This document shows, piece after piece, positions 18,175-27,457 of a DNA stretch of 64,000 nucleotides. Position 1 is the stretch's first letter, and the number at the start of each line of letters is the position of its first letter. The translations under genes were made by a program, and so were the position numbers. Under the pieces are notes generated by a model. That model was not told where the DNA came from. It did no database searches and saw only the letters and a program-made list of their open reading frames with translations. This stretch comes from CAZSAK01 sp964605155 (GTDB lineage: Bacteria > Pseudomonadota > Gammaproteobacteria > SZUA-140), in NCBI GenBank assembly GCA_964605155.1, contig CAZSAK010000012.1, positions 17,830 through 81,829 on the forward strand, written 5' to 3'.

Positions 18175-18519
18175 ATGCTCAAACCCGTATCGATCCTCTT
18201 GCCCGTATCCATCGTGACACTGGCTTTGGGAGGCTGCGCCAATACCAGCGAACTGGAACGTATCAGCAATGCCACCGAACAGGCACAACAGACAGCCGAT
18301 GAGGCCAAAAAACTGGCACAGGATGCAATGAACGAGGCAAAGCAGGCCCGTTCACAGTCCTCTCAGGCGATGTCCACTGCCAATGATGCCCGCTCGATTG
18401 CCCAACAGGCCGGCGCGGATGCGAACGAGGCGAAGGCCAGTGCAAACGAGGCAATGAATGCTGCCGAGCGTGCCGATGAAAAGGCGGAACGGATGTTTCA
18501 AAAGTCGATGGCGAAATAG
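18175..18519 (+). CDS. Alanine-zipper outer-membrane lipoprotein (Lpp/OprI-like)
   Basis: 114 residues. A lipoprotein signal with lipobox LGGC (Cys at about 22) is followed by an almost uninterrupted Ala-rich heptad repeat (about 28-105, such as AQQTADEAKKLAQDAMNEAKQ). This predicts a trimeric alanine-zipper coiled coil. The Lpp/OprI family anchors the outer membrane to peptidoglycan. The end is FQKSMAK: a C-terminal lysine is present, as in Lpp, where it is the residue linked to peptidoglycan. An L,D-transpeptidase of the kind that makes this link is encoded convergently just downstream. Confidence 0.8.
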   Translation: MLKPVSILLPVSIVTLALGGCANTSELERISNATEQAQQTADEAKKLAQDAMNEAKQARSQSSQAMSTANDARSIAQQAGADANEAKASANEAMNAAERADEKAERMFQKSMAK

Positions 18520-18535
18520 GCGATTGCCATCCCGT

Positions 18536-18566
18536 TATCCCTTCAGGCAGCTGCGCCTAGGGGATA
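18536..18566. terminator. Hairpin between convergent lipoprotein and L,D-transpeptidase genes
   Basis: TATCCC (18536-18541) pairs with GGGATA (18561-18566), and an inner GGC/GCC pair closes around AGCTGC. It overlaps the stop of the minus-strand gene (TAG, read from 18559-18557). No T-run follows on either strand, so it is at best a weak or Rho-assisted shared end signal. Confidence 0.3.
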
Positions 18567-19855
18567 CAGTGCGACATCAAACCGTAATGATCGGCGCGTA
18601 ACAATCTGCCGTTGATGCCGATCGCCCTGGACAGCCGGTCAGTGACTTCCATTACAGATGTCTGTGTTTCGTAGGGCCCTACCAGTACATGGCAATAGCC
18701 GTCATTAGAACTGGCCTGCACGGATACCGGCAGATCCAGCGCCTCGATTCTTGCCGCGAGTTTGAAAGCATTGTCCAGTTCTCCAAAGGCGCCGATCTGT
18801 ATAACCCAGCCATCGGATAACCGATGATCGATTGACACCTCTGCGACCCGCGAGGGAATGCCTGAATGCCTTCCTGCAACCTCTACAGCCCGTTCAAGTA
18901 CACCTTTTCGCTGTCCGGATGGCGTAATCGCACTGACTGTGGATAAAATCTGTTGAAGGTTGTCATGGCCTCCCACACCGGGTTCGACGATGGGGTCATG
19001 TGACTCCAGCACCAGCTCCCCGTTATGCCTGCCGATTTTATAGGGTTGATCCACCACTTCAACGCGTGTGCCCACTGCGACACGATTGAACAAATCTTCA
19101 ATATCCTCCGGATACATACGCAGGCATCCATGACTTATTCGCCTGCCAACCCCGAACGGTTTATTCGTGCCATGGATGAGAAACTTCGTTTTGTCCAGCC
19201 TTAAAGCAAATCTGCCCAAAGGATTATCCGGACCCGGCGGGACAATCTTGGGCAAGACATGTCCCTCCTTTGCATACTCTTCGAGAATCGACTCTGGTAC
19301 CGTCCAGGCGGGATCGACTATTTTGTCGATTACAGTAGTTATGCCAACCGGTGTCGACCATCCTTCCGAACCTATACCAAGAGGATATGTCACGATTTCC
19401 AGGACATCCACCTTTCCGTCTTGTTCGGGTGGTGGAAAATAATAAAGCCGCATCTCGGCAAGATTGATGATAATGCCATTGCGTGGCGCACTTGGAATAA
19501 TAAACATGGTGGGTACAACAACACGCGCACCTTCTGCAGGCAACCAGGGATCGATATCAGGATTGGCCGCCACGATCTCGTTGAAACCGAGATCGTGGCG
19601 GCGGGCGACATCGGCAAGCGTATCATCTGCCGCAATGGTAACTTCTACCAGCCGGCCTATTAGATCATCGTCTCCTTCAGAAAGGGTATATGTGGCCGCA
19701 TGGCACAGCATGCCCGCCAACAACATAAAAACGGAGGTTATGGAGACGACCGTTGAGAAAACGCGCGTTCTGTAACGGGCAACTTGCAGGAATTTCAAAT
19801 GACCAGTTTGTCTCGATATGGACCACACCATGTCATTATAGCCATGGCAGAGCAT
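18557..19855 (-). CDS. L,D-transpeptidase (LysM-YkuD) with C-terminal SPOR domain
   Basis: 432 residues. In order: membrane/signal segment (about 33-53), LysM-like domain (about 70-115), YkuD catalytic domain (about 125-270) with the catalytic block HGTNKPFGVGRRISHGCLRM, then a linker and a SPOR domain (about 350-425, starting GWVIQIGAF). YkuD enzymes make 3-3 peptidoglycan crosslinks or attach Lpp-type lipoproteins. SPOR binds denuded glycan at division sites. The ErfK/YbiS class is common, but the added SPOR domain is unusual and suggests septal targeting. The start could be the ATG eight codons further in. Confidence 0.88.
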   Translation of the reverse strand: MLCHGYNDMVWSISRQTGHLKFLQVARYRTRVFSTVVSITSVFMLLAGMLCHAATYTLSEGDDDLIGRLVEVTIAADDTLADVARRHDLGFNEIVAANPDIDPWLPAEGARVVVPTMFIIPSAPRNGIIINLAEMRLYYFPPPEQDGKVDVLEIVTYPLGIGSEGWSTPVGITTVIDKIVDPAWTVPESILEEYAKEGHVLPKIVPPGPDNPLGRFALRLDKTKFLIHGTNKPFGVGRRISHGCLRMYPEDIEDLFNRVAVGTRVEVVDQPYKIGRHNGELVLESHDPIVEPGVGGHDNLQQILSTVSAITPSGQRKGVLERAVEVAGRHSGIPSRVAEVSIDHRLSDGWVIQIGAFGELDNAFKLAARIEALDLPVSVQASSNDGYCHVLVGPYETQTSVMEVTDRLSRAIGINGRLLRADHYGLMSHCIP

Positions 19856-20325
19856 ATATTACGACACTCAGGCCGTTATCCATTTATTCAGATGTGCCTC
19901 GAGAGGCGATTGGACGGCCTATTAATATCCATGTGCATGGTCGCGTCGATCTGCTTGATCTTTTCGAATAACGCATCTGACTCGACAGACTTGGCGATGA
20001 TCAGGATACACATCAAATGACCGCCCTGTCCGAATTCATCCCGGGCGAAACAGCAGCGCGTCTGCCGAGACCCTTGATGAACTGGATGGCATTGGCCATA
20101 TTGGATATGGCGGACGTTTCACTGATTTTCAAAGCTGATCGTTCGGGGAAGTTTTCCACATATTTTGATTTGTTCATGGATATTATACGACAACTTGTCA
20201 TCACCCAGGTATACGCCCGGCAGGACAATGGACACAGAGCAGGAACCGTCATCTGAAAGAATGATTGTTTGATGTCAATATTTTTTGATCAGTAATATGG
20301 CTATCCAGTTCAGTGGGTGATTACC
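19856..20325. other. 470-base region without a confident gene
   Basis: Two open frames of about 79 codons overlap on opposite strands near 20013-20256. Neither has a ribosome site, a family resemblance or normal composition. The region contains short AT-rich stretches and a small CCATATtgGATATGG inverted repeat near 20095-20110. It presumably holds the promoter of the L,D-transpeptidase gene on its left side. Confidence 0.4.
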
Positions 20326-21180
20326 TTATTCCTGAACAAGTTCACTGCCGGAAAAACGAATACTCGATCCAGGAGACATCTTGATGGGCTGGATCCCGTG
20401 TTGCATCAGGCCAGCGTAAAATTCATCCGGGTCCTGTGTCAGTACCGGGAAGGTAGCGAAATGATGCGGAATGGCCATCTTGGCATTGACACTCACCGCC
20501 GCCCTGATCGCCATATCAGGCTCCATACCGAAATGGCCTCCGATGTTGATCAGTGCGACGTCAGGGGCATAATGTTCACCGATCAGTTTCATGTCGGAAA
20601 AATAGGCGGTATCACCAGTATCATAGATTGTGGGACCATTCTTGATCCTGATAACGAACCCGGCGGGGTTGCCGCCATATACGATATCCGGTTGCAACTT
20701 GCCGGCATTGGGATTGTTCATGCCGCTTGAATGAATCGCCGGAGTCATGGCAACCATGACTTCACCATCCGCTATGGTTATCTCACCACCAATATTGAAC
20801 AAGGTATCAAATCCCATCTGGTCCTTCGGGTAACCGAGCAGTTTCGCCATGTTGGTACCAAGTTCGAAATTGGTAACCAGACGTGCCGAAGTTTTTCTGG
20901 CCAACGCTACCGAGTCTCCGATATGGTCGAAATGACCATGGGTAATCAGGATATAGTCGGCTTTTTTAATCGCATCCAATGGATTCTTATCATCCTTAGC
21001 CTCAGGATTCATCGGGTTACTCAGCCAGGGATCAATCATCAACACCTTGCCGGCGGGGGTTACAATCCTGAAGGCGGCATGGCCATACCATGTAAGGATC
21101 GTTTCCTTGTCACTAGCCTGTGCAGCAATTGAACTCAACAACAACAGCTGCAGGACAACCATAAGTTTCCTGATGATCAT
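20326..21180 (-). CDS. Exported metallo-beta-lactamase-fold hydrolase (UPF0173-like)
   Basis: 284 residues with a signal peptide (cleavage after AAQA, about residue 22). The metallo-beta-lactamase metal motif THGHFDH is near residues 79-85, preceded by the WYGHAAFRI and MIDPWLSNP segments typical of the UPF0173/UlaG-like metal-dependent hydrolases. A second metal ligand set (AIHSSG, DTGDTAYF, HFATFPV) follows. Most UPF0173 proteins are cytoplasmic, so the signal peptide is notable. Substrate unknown. Confidence 0.82.
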   Translation of the reverse strand: MIIRKLMVVLQLLLLSSIAAQASDKETILTWYGHAAFRIVTPAGKVLMIDPWLSNPMNPEAKDDKNPLDAIKKADYILITHGHFDHIGDSVALARKTSARLVTNFELGTNMAKLLGYPKDQMGFDTLFNIGGEITIADGEVMVAMTPAIHSSGMNNPNAGKLQPDIVYGGNPAGFVIRIKNGPTIYDTGDTAYFSDMKLIGEHYAPDVALINIGGHFGMEPDMAIRAAVSVNAKMAIPHHFATFPVLTQDPDEFYAGLMQHGIQPIKMSPGSSIRFSGSELVQE

Positions 21181-21276
21181 GCCGTATACCCCCTGTGAAT
21201 TTGCCGGTTAGATTTCTAATCGCACTATATAACTCACACTCAAGGATATCAATATCGAGGCATTACTAGCTGTTCA

Positions 21277-21576
21277 TTATCGTATATGAAGACTCCAGCC
21301 AAAAAATGATCCATGGTGATTGTGGTGCTGACCGTGAAAGTACCCACGGTAGACATTGACAGATCCTCTGGGCGAATATTGGAAATTCCGGTAATCATTG
21401 TGTCTGTAATGCCTTGCATGTTCATGATGACGGTGTTGTTGTTGATGCCCGTGATGCTTATTCCTTGTATAACCATGGTCGTGACGTTCGCCGGCATTAG
21501 CGAACCCAGGAATGCTGATCGCAATCAGACTTAACAATATCAAGGCAAGAGCAGTATATTTATAATGAGTAGACAT
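21277..21576 (-). CDS. Small exported histidine-rich protein
   Basis: 99 residues: a clear signal peptide (cleavage after PGFANA, about residue 28), then a mature part of about 71 residues with roughly 17 histidines, many in HH or HxH pairs, plus Arg, Asn and Tyr. Such composition suggests periplasmic binding of Ni, Zn or Cu, but no known family is recognised. It begins with a good GGAGG-like site (AGGAGGTGTG just upstream). An overlapping second frame on the same strand is not supported. It stands alone between the hydrolase gene and purT. Confidence 0.6.
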   Translation of the reverse strand: MSTHYKYTALALILLSLIAISIPGFANAGERHDHGYTRNKHHGHQQQHRHHEHARHYRHNDYRNFQYSPRGSVNVYRGYFHGQHHNHHGSFFGWSLHIR

Positions 21577-21722
21577 AACACACCTCCTTCAGGCGCCAGA
21601 CAAAGGAATCGTTCTTGATCATGACAATACACTTTTGCGCCTGAATGGAGCATGAACATTCCTGCTGATTGATATCAACCGTTAAATGAAAGCATTAATA
21701 CAAACCGGAAGATAAGGGGATA

Positions 21723-22922
21723 TCAACACTTTACGGGTTTGACCTTGCCGGCCACTGATCTGGCACGCTCACGCGCGTCATCGACATTGTCACCGAAGGC
21801 CAATGCCACACCCATACGGCGGCTGACGTAGGCCTCTGGCTTGCCAAAAAGCCGGATATCCGTACGCGGTACACGCAAGGCCTCATCGACGCCTTCGAAG
21901 GCAATACCCTTTTCATCCATACCGCCGTAAATCACGGCACTGGCACCGGGAGAGCGCAGGTCCACGCATACTGGCAACCCAAGGATCGCTCTGGCATGCA
22001 GCTCGAACTCGCTCTGCACCTGGCTAACCATCGTTACCATCCCGGTATCATGGGGCCTGGGACTGACCTCGCTGAACCACACCTGGTCGTCTTTGACAAA
22101 CAGCTCAACTCCGAATATTCCACGTCCGCCCAGATTGCCGGTGATCTCTCTGGCGATTTCCCGCGCGTACTGCAGCGCAAGATCGGACATCACATGCGGC
22201 TGCCAGCTTTCGACATAGTCACCCTTGACCTGCACATGACCTATTGGATCACAAAAGCTGGTCTGGATCTCTCCGTGTTCATCGAGCGAACGTACCGTCA
22301 GCTGGGTAATCTCGTAATCGAAATCGATCATCTCTTCAACGATTACCTTGCCATGTTCGACCCGGCCTCCGCTCATGGCGTATTCCCATGCCGTTTCTAT
22401 CTCTTCCAGGCTGTTGATCACGGATTGACCTTTTCCGGATGATGACATGACGGGCTTGATGATACAGGGTAATCCTGTGTGCTCAGTTATCACGCTACGC
22501 AACTCATCTATATTTTCAGCAAAGGCGTAACGTGATACGGGCAATGCCAGTTGCTCGGCGGCCAGACGACGGATCCCCTCACGGTTCATAGTCAACTGGG
22601 TCGCGCGGGCGGTCGGAATGACTTCAGCGAGACCATCGGCTTCGATTTCAGCAAGCGTATCCGTGGCAATGGCCTCGATCTCCGGCACGATGATGTGGGG
22701 TCTTTCATGCTCGATCAGCGCCCGCAAGGCGGTTGCGTCAACCATGCTGATTACGTGGGCGCGATGGGCAAGCAGGTGCCCCGGTGCGTTTGCATAGCGA
22801 TCTACGGCGATGACCTCCACACCCAGACGTTGCAGTGCGATAATCACTTCCTTGCCGAGTTCACCACAACCGAGCAACATCACCCGGTTAGCGCAGGGGG
22901 ACAGCGGTGTACCGATTCTCAT
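21723..22922 (-). CDS. purT: Formate-dependent GAR transformylase PurT
   Basis: 399 residues, full length for PurT, an ATP-grasp enzyme that forms formyl-glycinamide ribonucleotide from formate, ATP and GAR in purine synthesis. Recognisable are the N-terminal MLLGCGELGKEV nucleotide fold, MNREGIRRLAAEQL, the ATP-grasp core with KPVMSSSGKGQS, and the RPHDTGMVT block. It probably shares a transcript with the SIMPL gene 43 bases upstream. Confidence 0.95.
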   Translation of the reverse strand: MRIGTPLSPCANRVMLLGCGELGKEVIIALQRLGVEVIAVDRYANAPGHLLAHRAHVISMVDATALRALIEHERPHIIVPEIEAIATDTLAEIEADGLAEVIPTARATQLTMNREGIRRLAAEQLALPVSRYAFAENIDELRSVITEHTGLPCIIKPVMSSSGKGQSVINSLEEIETAWEYAMSGGRVEHGKVIVEEMIDFDYEITQLTVRSLDEHGEIQTSFCDPIGHVQVKGDYVESWQPHVMSDLALQYAREIAREITGNLGGRGIFGVELFVKDDQVWFSEVSPRPHDTGMVTMVSQVQSEFELHARAILGLPVCVDLRSPGASAVIYGGMDEKGIAFEGVDEALRVPRTDIRLFGKPEAYVSRRMGVALAFGDNVDDARERARSVAGKVKPVKC

Positions 22923-22965
22923 ACGTTAGCAGGGCCTTGCGAAAGTATCTTACCCAGTTTGTTGT

Positions 22966-23682
22966 TTACTGCAGCTCTATCGACCCGGATACGGTTATTG
23001 AAATTTTGCTCATGCCGGCTTCGACAGCAGGTGCCGTCAGCTTGCTTTCCATCACCGTGGTCCTCATGAGTGGTCGTGGAGGAGGCATTGAATCCGGCGA
23101 TTCAATTGCAATCCTTACTATGCGGTAGCCCGCCGCACCGAGATTGTCTACCACAATGTCCGCACGGCTTTTAAATGCATCCAGCGCTGCGTCGATCAGT
23201 TCATTTTCGGTATCATCCCTTTTTTGGTCTGATACACTGAAGTCCATCGATTTGACCAGCAAACGCTTCTGCAACACGCCGATCAAACGGGTTATCCCGG
23301 CGACATTGCGGCTTCTCAGTATCAGGGATTGGCTGGCGCGCCAATGATCAATGCTGTTTTCATCGTAGACGGCATGGACATAATAATTGCCCGTCATCAC
23401 GTCCACGTCCTGGCTGCTACCCGCCGCTTTCAATGCCCATGCCATACTCGAATTGATCTTGTCCGCGAGCAGAGCCGGTTCTTTCCCTTCTATTTCTCTG
23501 GCAAGCGTAGCAATCATCAGATCGTTATCGACCTCCTTCGAACGCTGGGCCTTGATGGAGACAATATCGTAGTGTTCTGTCTCGGCGATCGCTGACGTCA
23601 TTGGCAACCCTGACATGATGAACGTCCACAGCATGATCACACCACACGTTTTGTCGATGTTTATCGCCACGCGCATCTCCAT
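22966..23682 (-). CDS. Exported SIMPL-domain protein (DUF541)
   Basis: 238 residues. A signal peptide ends at about AIAE (residue 34). The mature part follows the SIMPL/DUF541 plan: repeated alpha/beta units, a long central helix, and a C-terminal strand ending ISITVSGSIEL. The family is periplasmic and of uncertain role (stress response is reported for some members). I chose the ATG at 23682 since GGGA lies seven bases upstream; the frame also opens at 23700. Confidence 0.72.
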   Translation of the reverse strand: MEMRVAINIDKTCGVIMLWTFIMSGLPMTSAIAETEHYDIVSIKAQRSKEVDNDLMIATLAREIEGKEPALLADKINSSMAWALKAAGSSQDVDVMTGNYYVHAVYDENSIDHWRASQSLILRSRNVAGITRLIGVLQKRLLVKSMDFSVSDQKRDDTENELIDAALDAFKSRADIVVDNLGAAGYRIVRIAIESPDSMPPPRPLMRTTVMESKLTAPAVEAGMSKISITVSGSIELQ

Positions 23683-23727
23683 CAAGTATCCCAAAAACAA
23701 TCGGCAGGTCAGTATAATTGCCTCATA

Positions 23728-23749
23728 ATGTTATTATTTCCAATAACAT
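23728..23749. repeat. Short inverted repeat upstream of the SIMPL gene
   Basis: ATGTTATT (23728-23735) and AATAACAT (23742-23749) form a perfect eight-base inverted repeat around a six-base spacer. A looser CCTC...GAGG pairing (23721-23724 and 23753-23756) extends it. It lies about 45 bases before the SIMPL start and could be an operator for a dimeric regulator or simply a small hairpin. Confidence 0.3.
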
Positions 23750-23960
23750 AATAGAGGGCATCCAGTCCATGCTAGTCAGTTATTTTGACACAGGATTTAT
23801 ATTGAAGTCTGAGTCAATACTACCGATATAGGCTCAAAATAGCGAACAATTTTCATGGTCGAAGGTATCGGTTTTCCACCGCTGTTAATCGGGTGGAAAT
23901 TTCAGAATTCCATAGCCTTGCCGCTATTCCCTAAACAGCTTGAAAATAAAACAACATCAA

Positions 23961-24377
23961 ATGAAAACAAGAATCGAAAATATTCCGAAATTAAAGACCG
24001 AACGCATGCTCATCGATGGCAGTCGTTATAACCAGGTGAGACTGGGCTTGCTGCGGCTTGAGAATCCTCTGCGTCTCAAACTCACTGGATTGCGAGGTAT
24101 GGATATCATCCTCGACAACACCGCCTGGGTTTGTGTCGATCGAACCATGTATGATCTACCGGTACTGGCCTGGACGGATTTTGAGAAAACGGTTCGCAAC
24201 GGCCTCCATGAACCGGTATACTGCCAGTTGCATTTCTATCACATCCACGCAGATCTGATCATCGAAACCGTCCTGGCGACCATGACCTCGGTACTCACCC
24301 AATTGCTTAAAAACAAAAAGCCCGGCAATTATGTGAACGTTTGTGACCTCATCAAGTCCCGGAGCTGCTCAGAGTAA
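23961..24377 (+). CDS. Conserved-looking hypothetical cytoplasmic protein
   Basis: 138 residues from the ATG at 23961, though a TTG at 23940 extends the frame. No signal peptide or membrane segment. The layout (LKTERMLIDGSRYNQVRLGLLRLENPLRLKLTGLRGMDIIL, then AWVCVDRTMYDLPVLAWTDF) resembles short uncharacterised gammaproteobacterial proteins with a compact alpha/beta fold. I cannot assign a function. No ribosome site stands out. It is convergent with the redoxin gene. Confidence 0.5.
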   Translation: MKTRIENIPKLKTERMLIDGSRYNQVRLGLLRLENPLRLKLTGLRGMDIILDNTAWVCVDRTMYDLPVLAWTDFEKTVRNGLHEPVYCQLHFYHIHADLIIETVLATMTSVLTQLLKNKKPGNYVNVCDLIKSRSCSE

Positions 24378-24414
24378 CTGCTGATTCCCGGCCGGAGACA
24401 ACCAGCATCCGATA

Positions 24415-24948
24415 TTATCCAGATTCCTCTAGCAGGTTGCGGATGTATTGCTCCATAACCCTGTATCCACCCTCACCGATTTTCATGAAGCGTATATAGC
24501 CATACTTGTCAATCAGATACAAGGTGGGCCAAAAACGGTTATTGAACCGTTCCCAGTTGAGGAAGTCATTATCAATGAGCACTGGATAGCTGATGGCCTC
24601 ACGGCTCACATACTGCCTTACATTTTCCACCTCCCGCTCGTAACTGAATTCCGGTGAATGAATTGATACTACCTCCAGGCCGGCATTATGGAACTGTTTA
24701 TACCAGCCCTTGATATAAGGTTCGACATGACGACAATTGCGGCAACCTAAGGTCCAGAATTCTACCAGCACAACCCTGCCGCGTAGATCCTGCAAACGGA
24801 CCGGTCTGCTGTTCAGCCACGTATCACTGCTGATCTCCGGCGCCCTGATGTGCAGATCACCGGTATAGGCTGTACGGCTCATCAATATAATGATGGCCAT
24901 GACGAGCATCAATAAATAACGGAACATTCGTCTGCTGTTCATGGTCAT
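24415..24948 (-). CDS. Membrane-anchored thioredoxin-like protein (DipZ C-domain type)
   Basis: 177 residues: an N-terminal membrane anchor or signal (about 8-28), then a thioredoxin fold with the redox pair CRNC in FWTLGCRNCRHVEPY. The following blocks IHSPEFSYERE, YPVLIDNDFLNWERFNNRFWPTLYLID and GEGGY match the C-terminal thioredoxin domain of DipZ-type proteins rather than ordinary TlpA. The usual CcdA-like membrane half is absent. It begins six bases after the histidine kinase gene, so it is probably under the same control; a periplasmic disulfide role is likely. Confidence 0.8.
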   Translation of the reverse strand: MTMNSRRMFRYLLMLVMAIIILMSRTAYTGDLHIRAPEISSDTWLNSRPVRLQDLRGRVVLVEFWTLGCRNCRHVEPYIKGWYKQFHNAGLEVVSIHSPEFSYEREVENVRQYVSREAISYPVLIDNDFLNWERFNNRFWPTLYLIDKYGYIRFMKIGEGGYRVMEQYIRNLLEESG

Positions 24949-24954
24949 GATCTG

Positions 24955-26442
24955 TCAGCTGACCGCAGCTACGATAGGTAACCTGAAACGGAAGGTCGAA
25001 CCCGAATTGATAACACTCTCGACCTCGATATTACTGCCGTGTAGATTGAGTATGCGTTTTGCGATTGCAAGGCCCAGTCCAGCGCCTCCCCGGAGGTCTT
25101 TACGGCTTTTATCAGCCTGATAAAAGCGGTCGAAGATGTTGGGCAGCTCTTCCTGCGGGATACCGGACCCGGTATCGCTGATCTGTACCGTTACGCTGTT
25201 TCCGTCAGGAGTCAATACCAGGCTGACTGTCCCGCCTTCCGGAGTATGACGCAGCGCATTTTCAATCAGATTTTCGAGCACCCGTTCGACCAGAGCGATA
25301 TCCGCAGAGACAAAAGGCAACTCCTTGCCGATATTTGTAATGATATCGATGTGTTTCTTCCTCGCCTCGAGAGCGAATTTTTGCGCTACATCCTGTACGA
25401 GCTCCTCGAGACTAAACGGTTCCCGCTTGACGACAGTTTCCTCATAATCCAGTTTAGCGAGTTCGAACAGCTCGGATACCAGTTTATTCAACTGTTCACA
25501 ATGCTGGATGGCGATCCTCAGGTAATCCCGTCTTTCCTCTTCAGATAAAGCATTATCCTTTAACATCAGTGTCTCGATATATCCCTGCAGCGTGGCAAGC
25601 GGTGTACGCAGATCGTGAGAAACATTTGCCACCAGTTCCCGGCGCATGGCATCTGTTTTCTTGAGATCGTGCATCTGTTGCTTGATGCGGGAAGCCATCT
25701 GTTCGAATGTTGCTGCGAGACGTGTCACATCGTCCTCGCTTGCATGCCCCTGACCCTCAATCAGATTACGATTGTTTTCCAGATCAACCTCGTCCTTGAA
25801 TACGTCCATTGCCCTGGAGAGCCTTTTCAAGCGCCCAGTCATGAAAGCGAACAATATCAGGCCAGTGATCAGTGCAAACAAAAGACTAGACAGAATCACA
25901 AGGGAACTCAGTTTGAAGATATGGCTCTCCTGCAGCTTCTGTGCGATATCATCATGTTCCTCTCCACCCAGGATGATATACAGGTATCCCTGTAACATCC
26001 CGTTTTCCATGATGCGTGCCACGGAAAAGACCTTTTTTCGATCTGGATCACGGGGATCGTCACCTAGATACGGGAAGGTCACATCCGATTGAAGATATTG
26101 CATGATCGGCCCGGTATTGACGCGCTTTCTCTTGATCTTCTCCTCCGGAGCCGAATAGGAAATTATGTTCCCCACAGTATCAAGCAGGTATATTTCAATA
26201 CTCGGGTTAAACACCATGAGCGAATGAAACGTTTCTTTCAGTGCACTGGTATTTATCCGGCTGCCTTTCATCAACAGCTTGTCATGTACTATATGCTCAG
26301 CAAGATTACGGTTTAATTTCTGGCTGACTTCCTGCTGATACATGTCTGCGGAATATTGGGTTATCACCACAACCAGGATACCTACCATGGTGAAAAGAAA
26401 CAGGAGCACGGCTGCCAGTCTAGAATACAGAGAGTTAAACAT
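24955..26442 (-). CDS. Sensor histidine kinase, two-component system
   Basis: 495 residues. Two membrane helices (about 8-28 and 180-205) flank a periplasmic sensor of about 150 residues, followed by a HAMP domain (about 205-270). The kinase core has an H-box VSHDLRTPL (phospho-His near 285), N-box NLIENALRHT, G1 DTGSGIP, F-box FDRFYQ and G2 GAGLGLAI. All catalytic motifs are intact. The signal is unknown. It lies eight bases after its response regulator and six before the redoxin, forming one operon. Confidence 0.92.
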   Translation of the reverse strand: MFNSLYSRLAAVLLFLFTMVGILVVVITQYSADMYQQEVSQKLNRNLAEHIVHDKLLMKGSRINTSALKETFHSLMVFNPSIEIYLLDTVGNIISYSAPEEKIKRKRVNTGPIMQYLQSDVTFPYLGDDPRDPDRKKVFSVARIMENGMLQGYLYIILGGEEHDDIAQKLQESHIFKLSSLVILSSLLFALITGLILFAFMTGRLKRLSRAMDVFKDEVDLENNRNLIEGQGHASEDDVTRLAATFEQMASRIKQQMHDLKKTDAMRRELVANVSHDLRTPLATLQGYIETLMLKDNALSEEERRDYLRIAIQHCEQLNKLVSELFELAKLDYEETVVKREPFSLEELVQDVAQKFALEARKKHIDIITNIGKELPFVSADIALVERVLENLIENALRHTPEGGTVSLVLTPDGNSVTVQISDTGSGIPQEELPNIFDRFYQADKSRKDLRGGAGLGLAIAKRILNLHGSNIEVESVINSGSTFRFRLPIVAAVS

Positions 26443-26450
26443 CGTCCTGA

Positions 26451-27173
26451 TCAGGTTTCCGTGAATTTATAGCCGACTCCCCACACCGTGAGAATATAGT
26501 CAGGCTGTGCCGGGTTTTCCTCGATTTTTGCCCGCAGACGATTGATATGCGAATTCACCGTATGCTCATAACCGTCATGCCCGTATCCCCAGACATAATC
26601 AAGTAACTGCGAGCGGGTATATACCCTGCCCGGATGCCTGGCGAAATACAGTAGCAACTCATATTCCTTTGCAGTCAGGTCGATATCTTTACCCCTGAGA
26701 CTGACCTTGCGTTTACCGGTATCTATAACCAGATCCTTGATACGAATAATTTCATCACCGCCTTCGGCCTTGTCAGACTTCAGGCTCTCCATACGCCTGA
26801 AGATCGCCTTTACCCGCGCGACCAGTTCCGTAATGCTGAATGGTTTTGTGACGTAGTCATCTGCACCGATCTCGAGACCCAACACCCTGTCAACCTCCGA
26901 CGATTTGGACGTCAGCATCAGGATCGGCGTATACGGAGGCTTGCTGCGTAGCCGTTTACACAGCTCCAGCCCATCCAATCCGGGCAACATCAGATCGAGA
27001 ATGATCAGATCGTAGGTGTTGGCCATTGCCTTGGCGAGTCCCGCCACACCATCAAAGGCCAGCTCTGCTTGAAACGACTGATCCTTGAGATGCATCTCCA
27101 GCAGATGGGCGAGATCCTTGTTATCTTCAATGACCAGTATGGCTCGTGATATCAATACATGTTTCCTCAACAT
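26451..27173 (-). CDS. OmpR/PhoB-family response regulator
   Basis: 240 residues. The receiver (about 11-125: ILVIEDN, acceptor in LIILDLMLPGLDG, LTSKS, VTKPF) is followed by a winged-helix DNA-binding domain (about 140-238: LTAKEYELLLYFARHPGRVYTR, then NRLRAKIEENPAQPDYILTVWGVGYKF). I place the start at the ATG at 27173, just before the receiver; the frame extends 29 codons further with non-family sequence. First gene of the regulator-kinase-redoxin operon. Confidence 0.92.
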   Translation of the reverse strand: MLRKHVLISRAILVIEDNKDLAHLLEMHLKDQSFQAELAFDGVAGLAKAMANTYDLIILDLMLPGLDGLELCKRLRSKPPYTPILMLTSKSSEVDRVLGLEIGADDYVTKPFSITELVARVKAIFRRMESLKSDKAEGGDEIIRIKDLVIDTGKRKVSLRGKDIDLTAKEYELLLYFARHPGRVYTRSQLLDYVWGYGHDGYEHTVNSHINRLRAKIEENPAQPDYILTVWGVGYKFTET

Positions 27174-27457
27174 TACACGTTGTTCAGAATAAAGATTAGT
27201 TATCACAAAATCATCACTAATGTCATTTGAAACATAGAGATATTTACCTTTGCCACACAATCTGGAAATACTGCAGGATATTTGCGCACGGCCATCATAC
27301 TCTGGCAGACCGCCTTACCCATCTTATCGGGTTGCACAAACAGAGCAAACGATTAATAATCGCTTTCTATCATCGGCACACTAAGCCACTGATTTATAAA
27401 TAGCACAAGAATGCAGGGAAGGTTCATCGATGCCATGAGCAATTGGAGCGCATAACC

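Noticed and set aside
20013..20256. Two 79-codon frames overlapping on opposite strands
   Set aside because: Neither has a ribosome site or recognisable domain; at most one could be real and nothing favours either.
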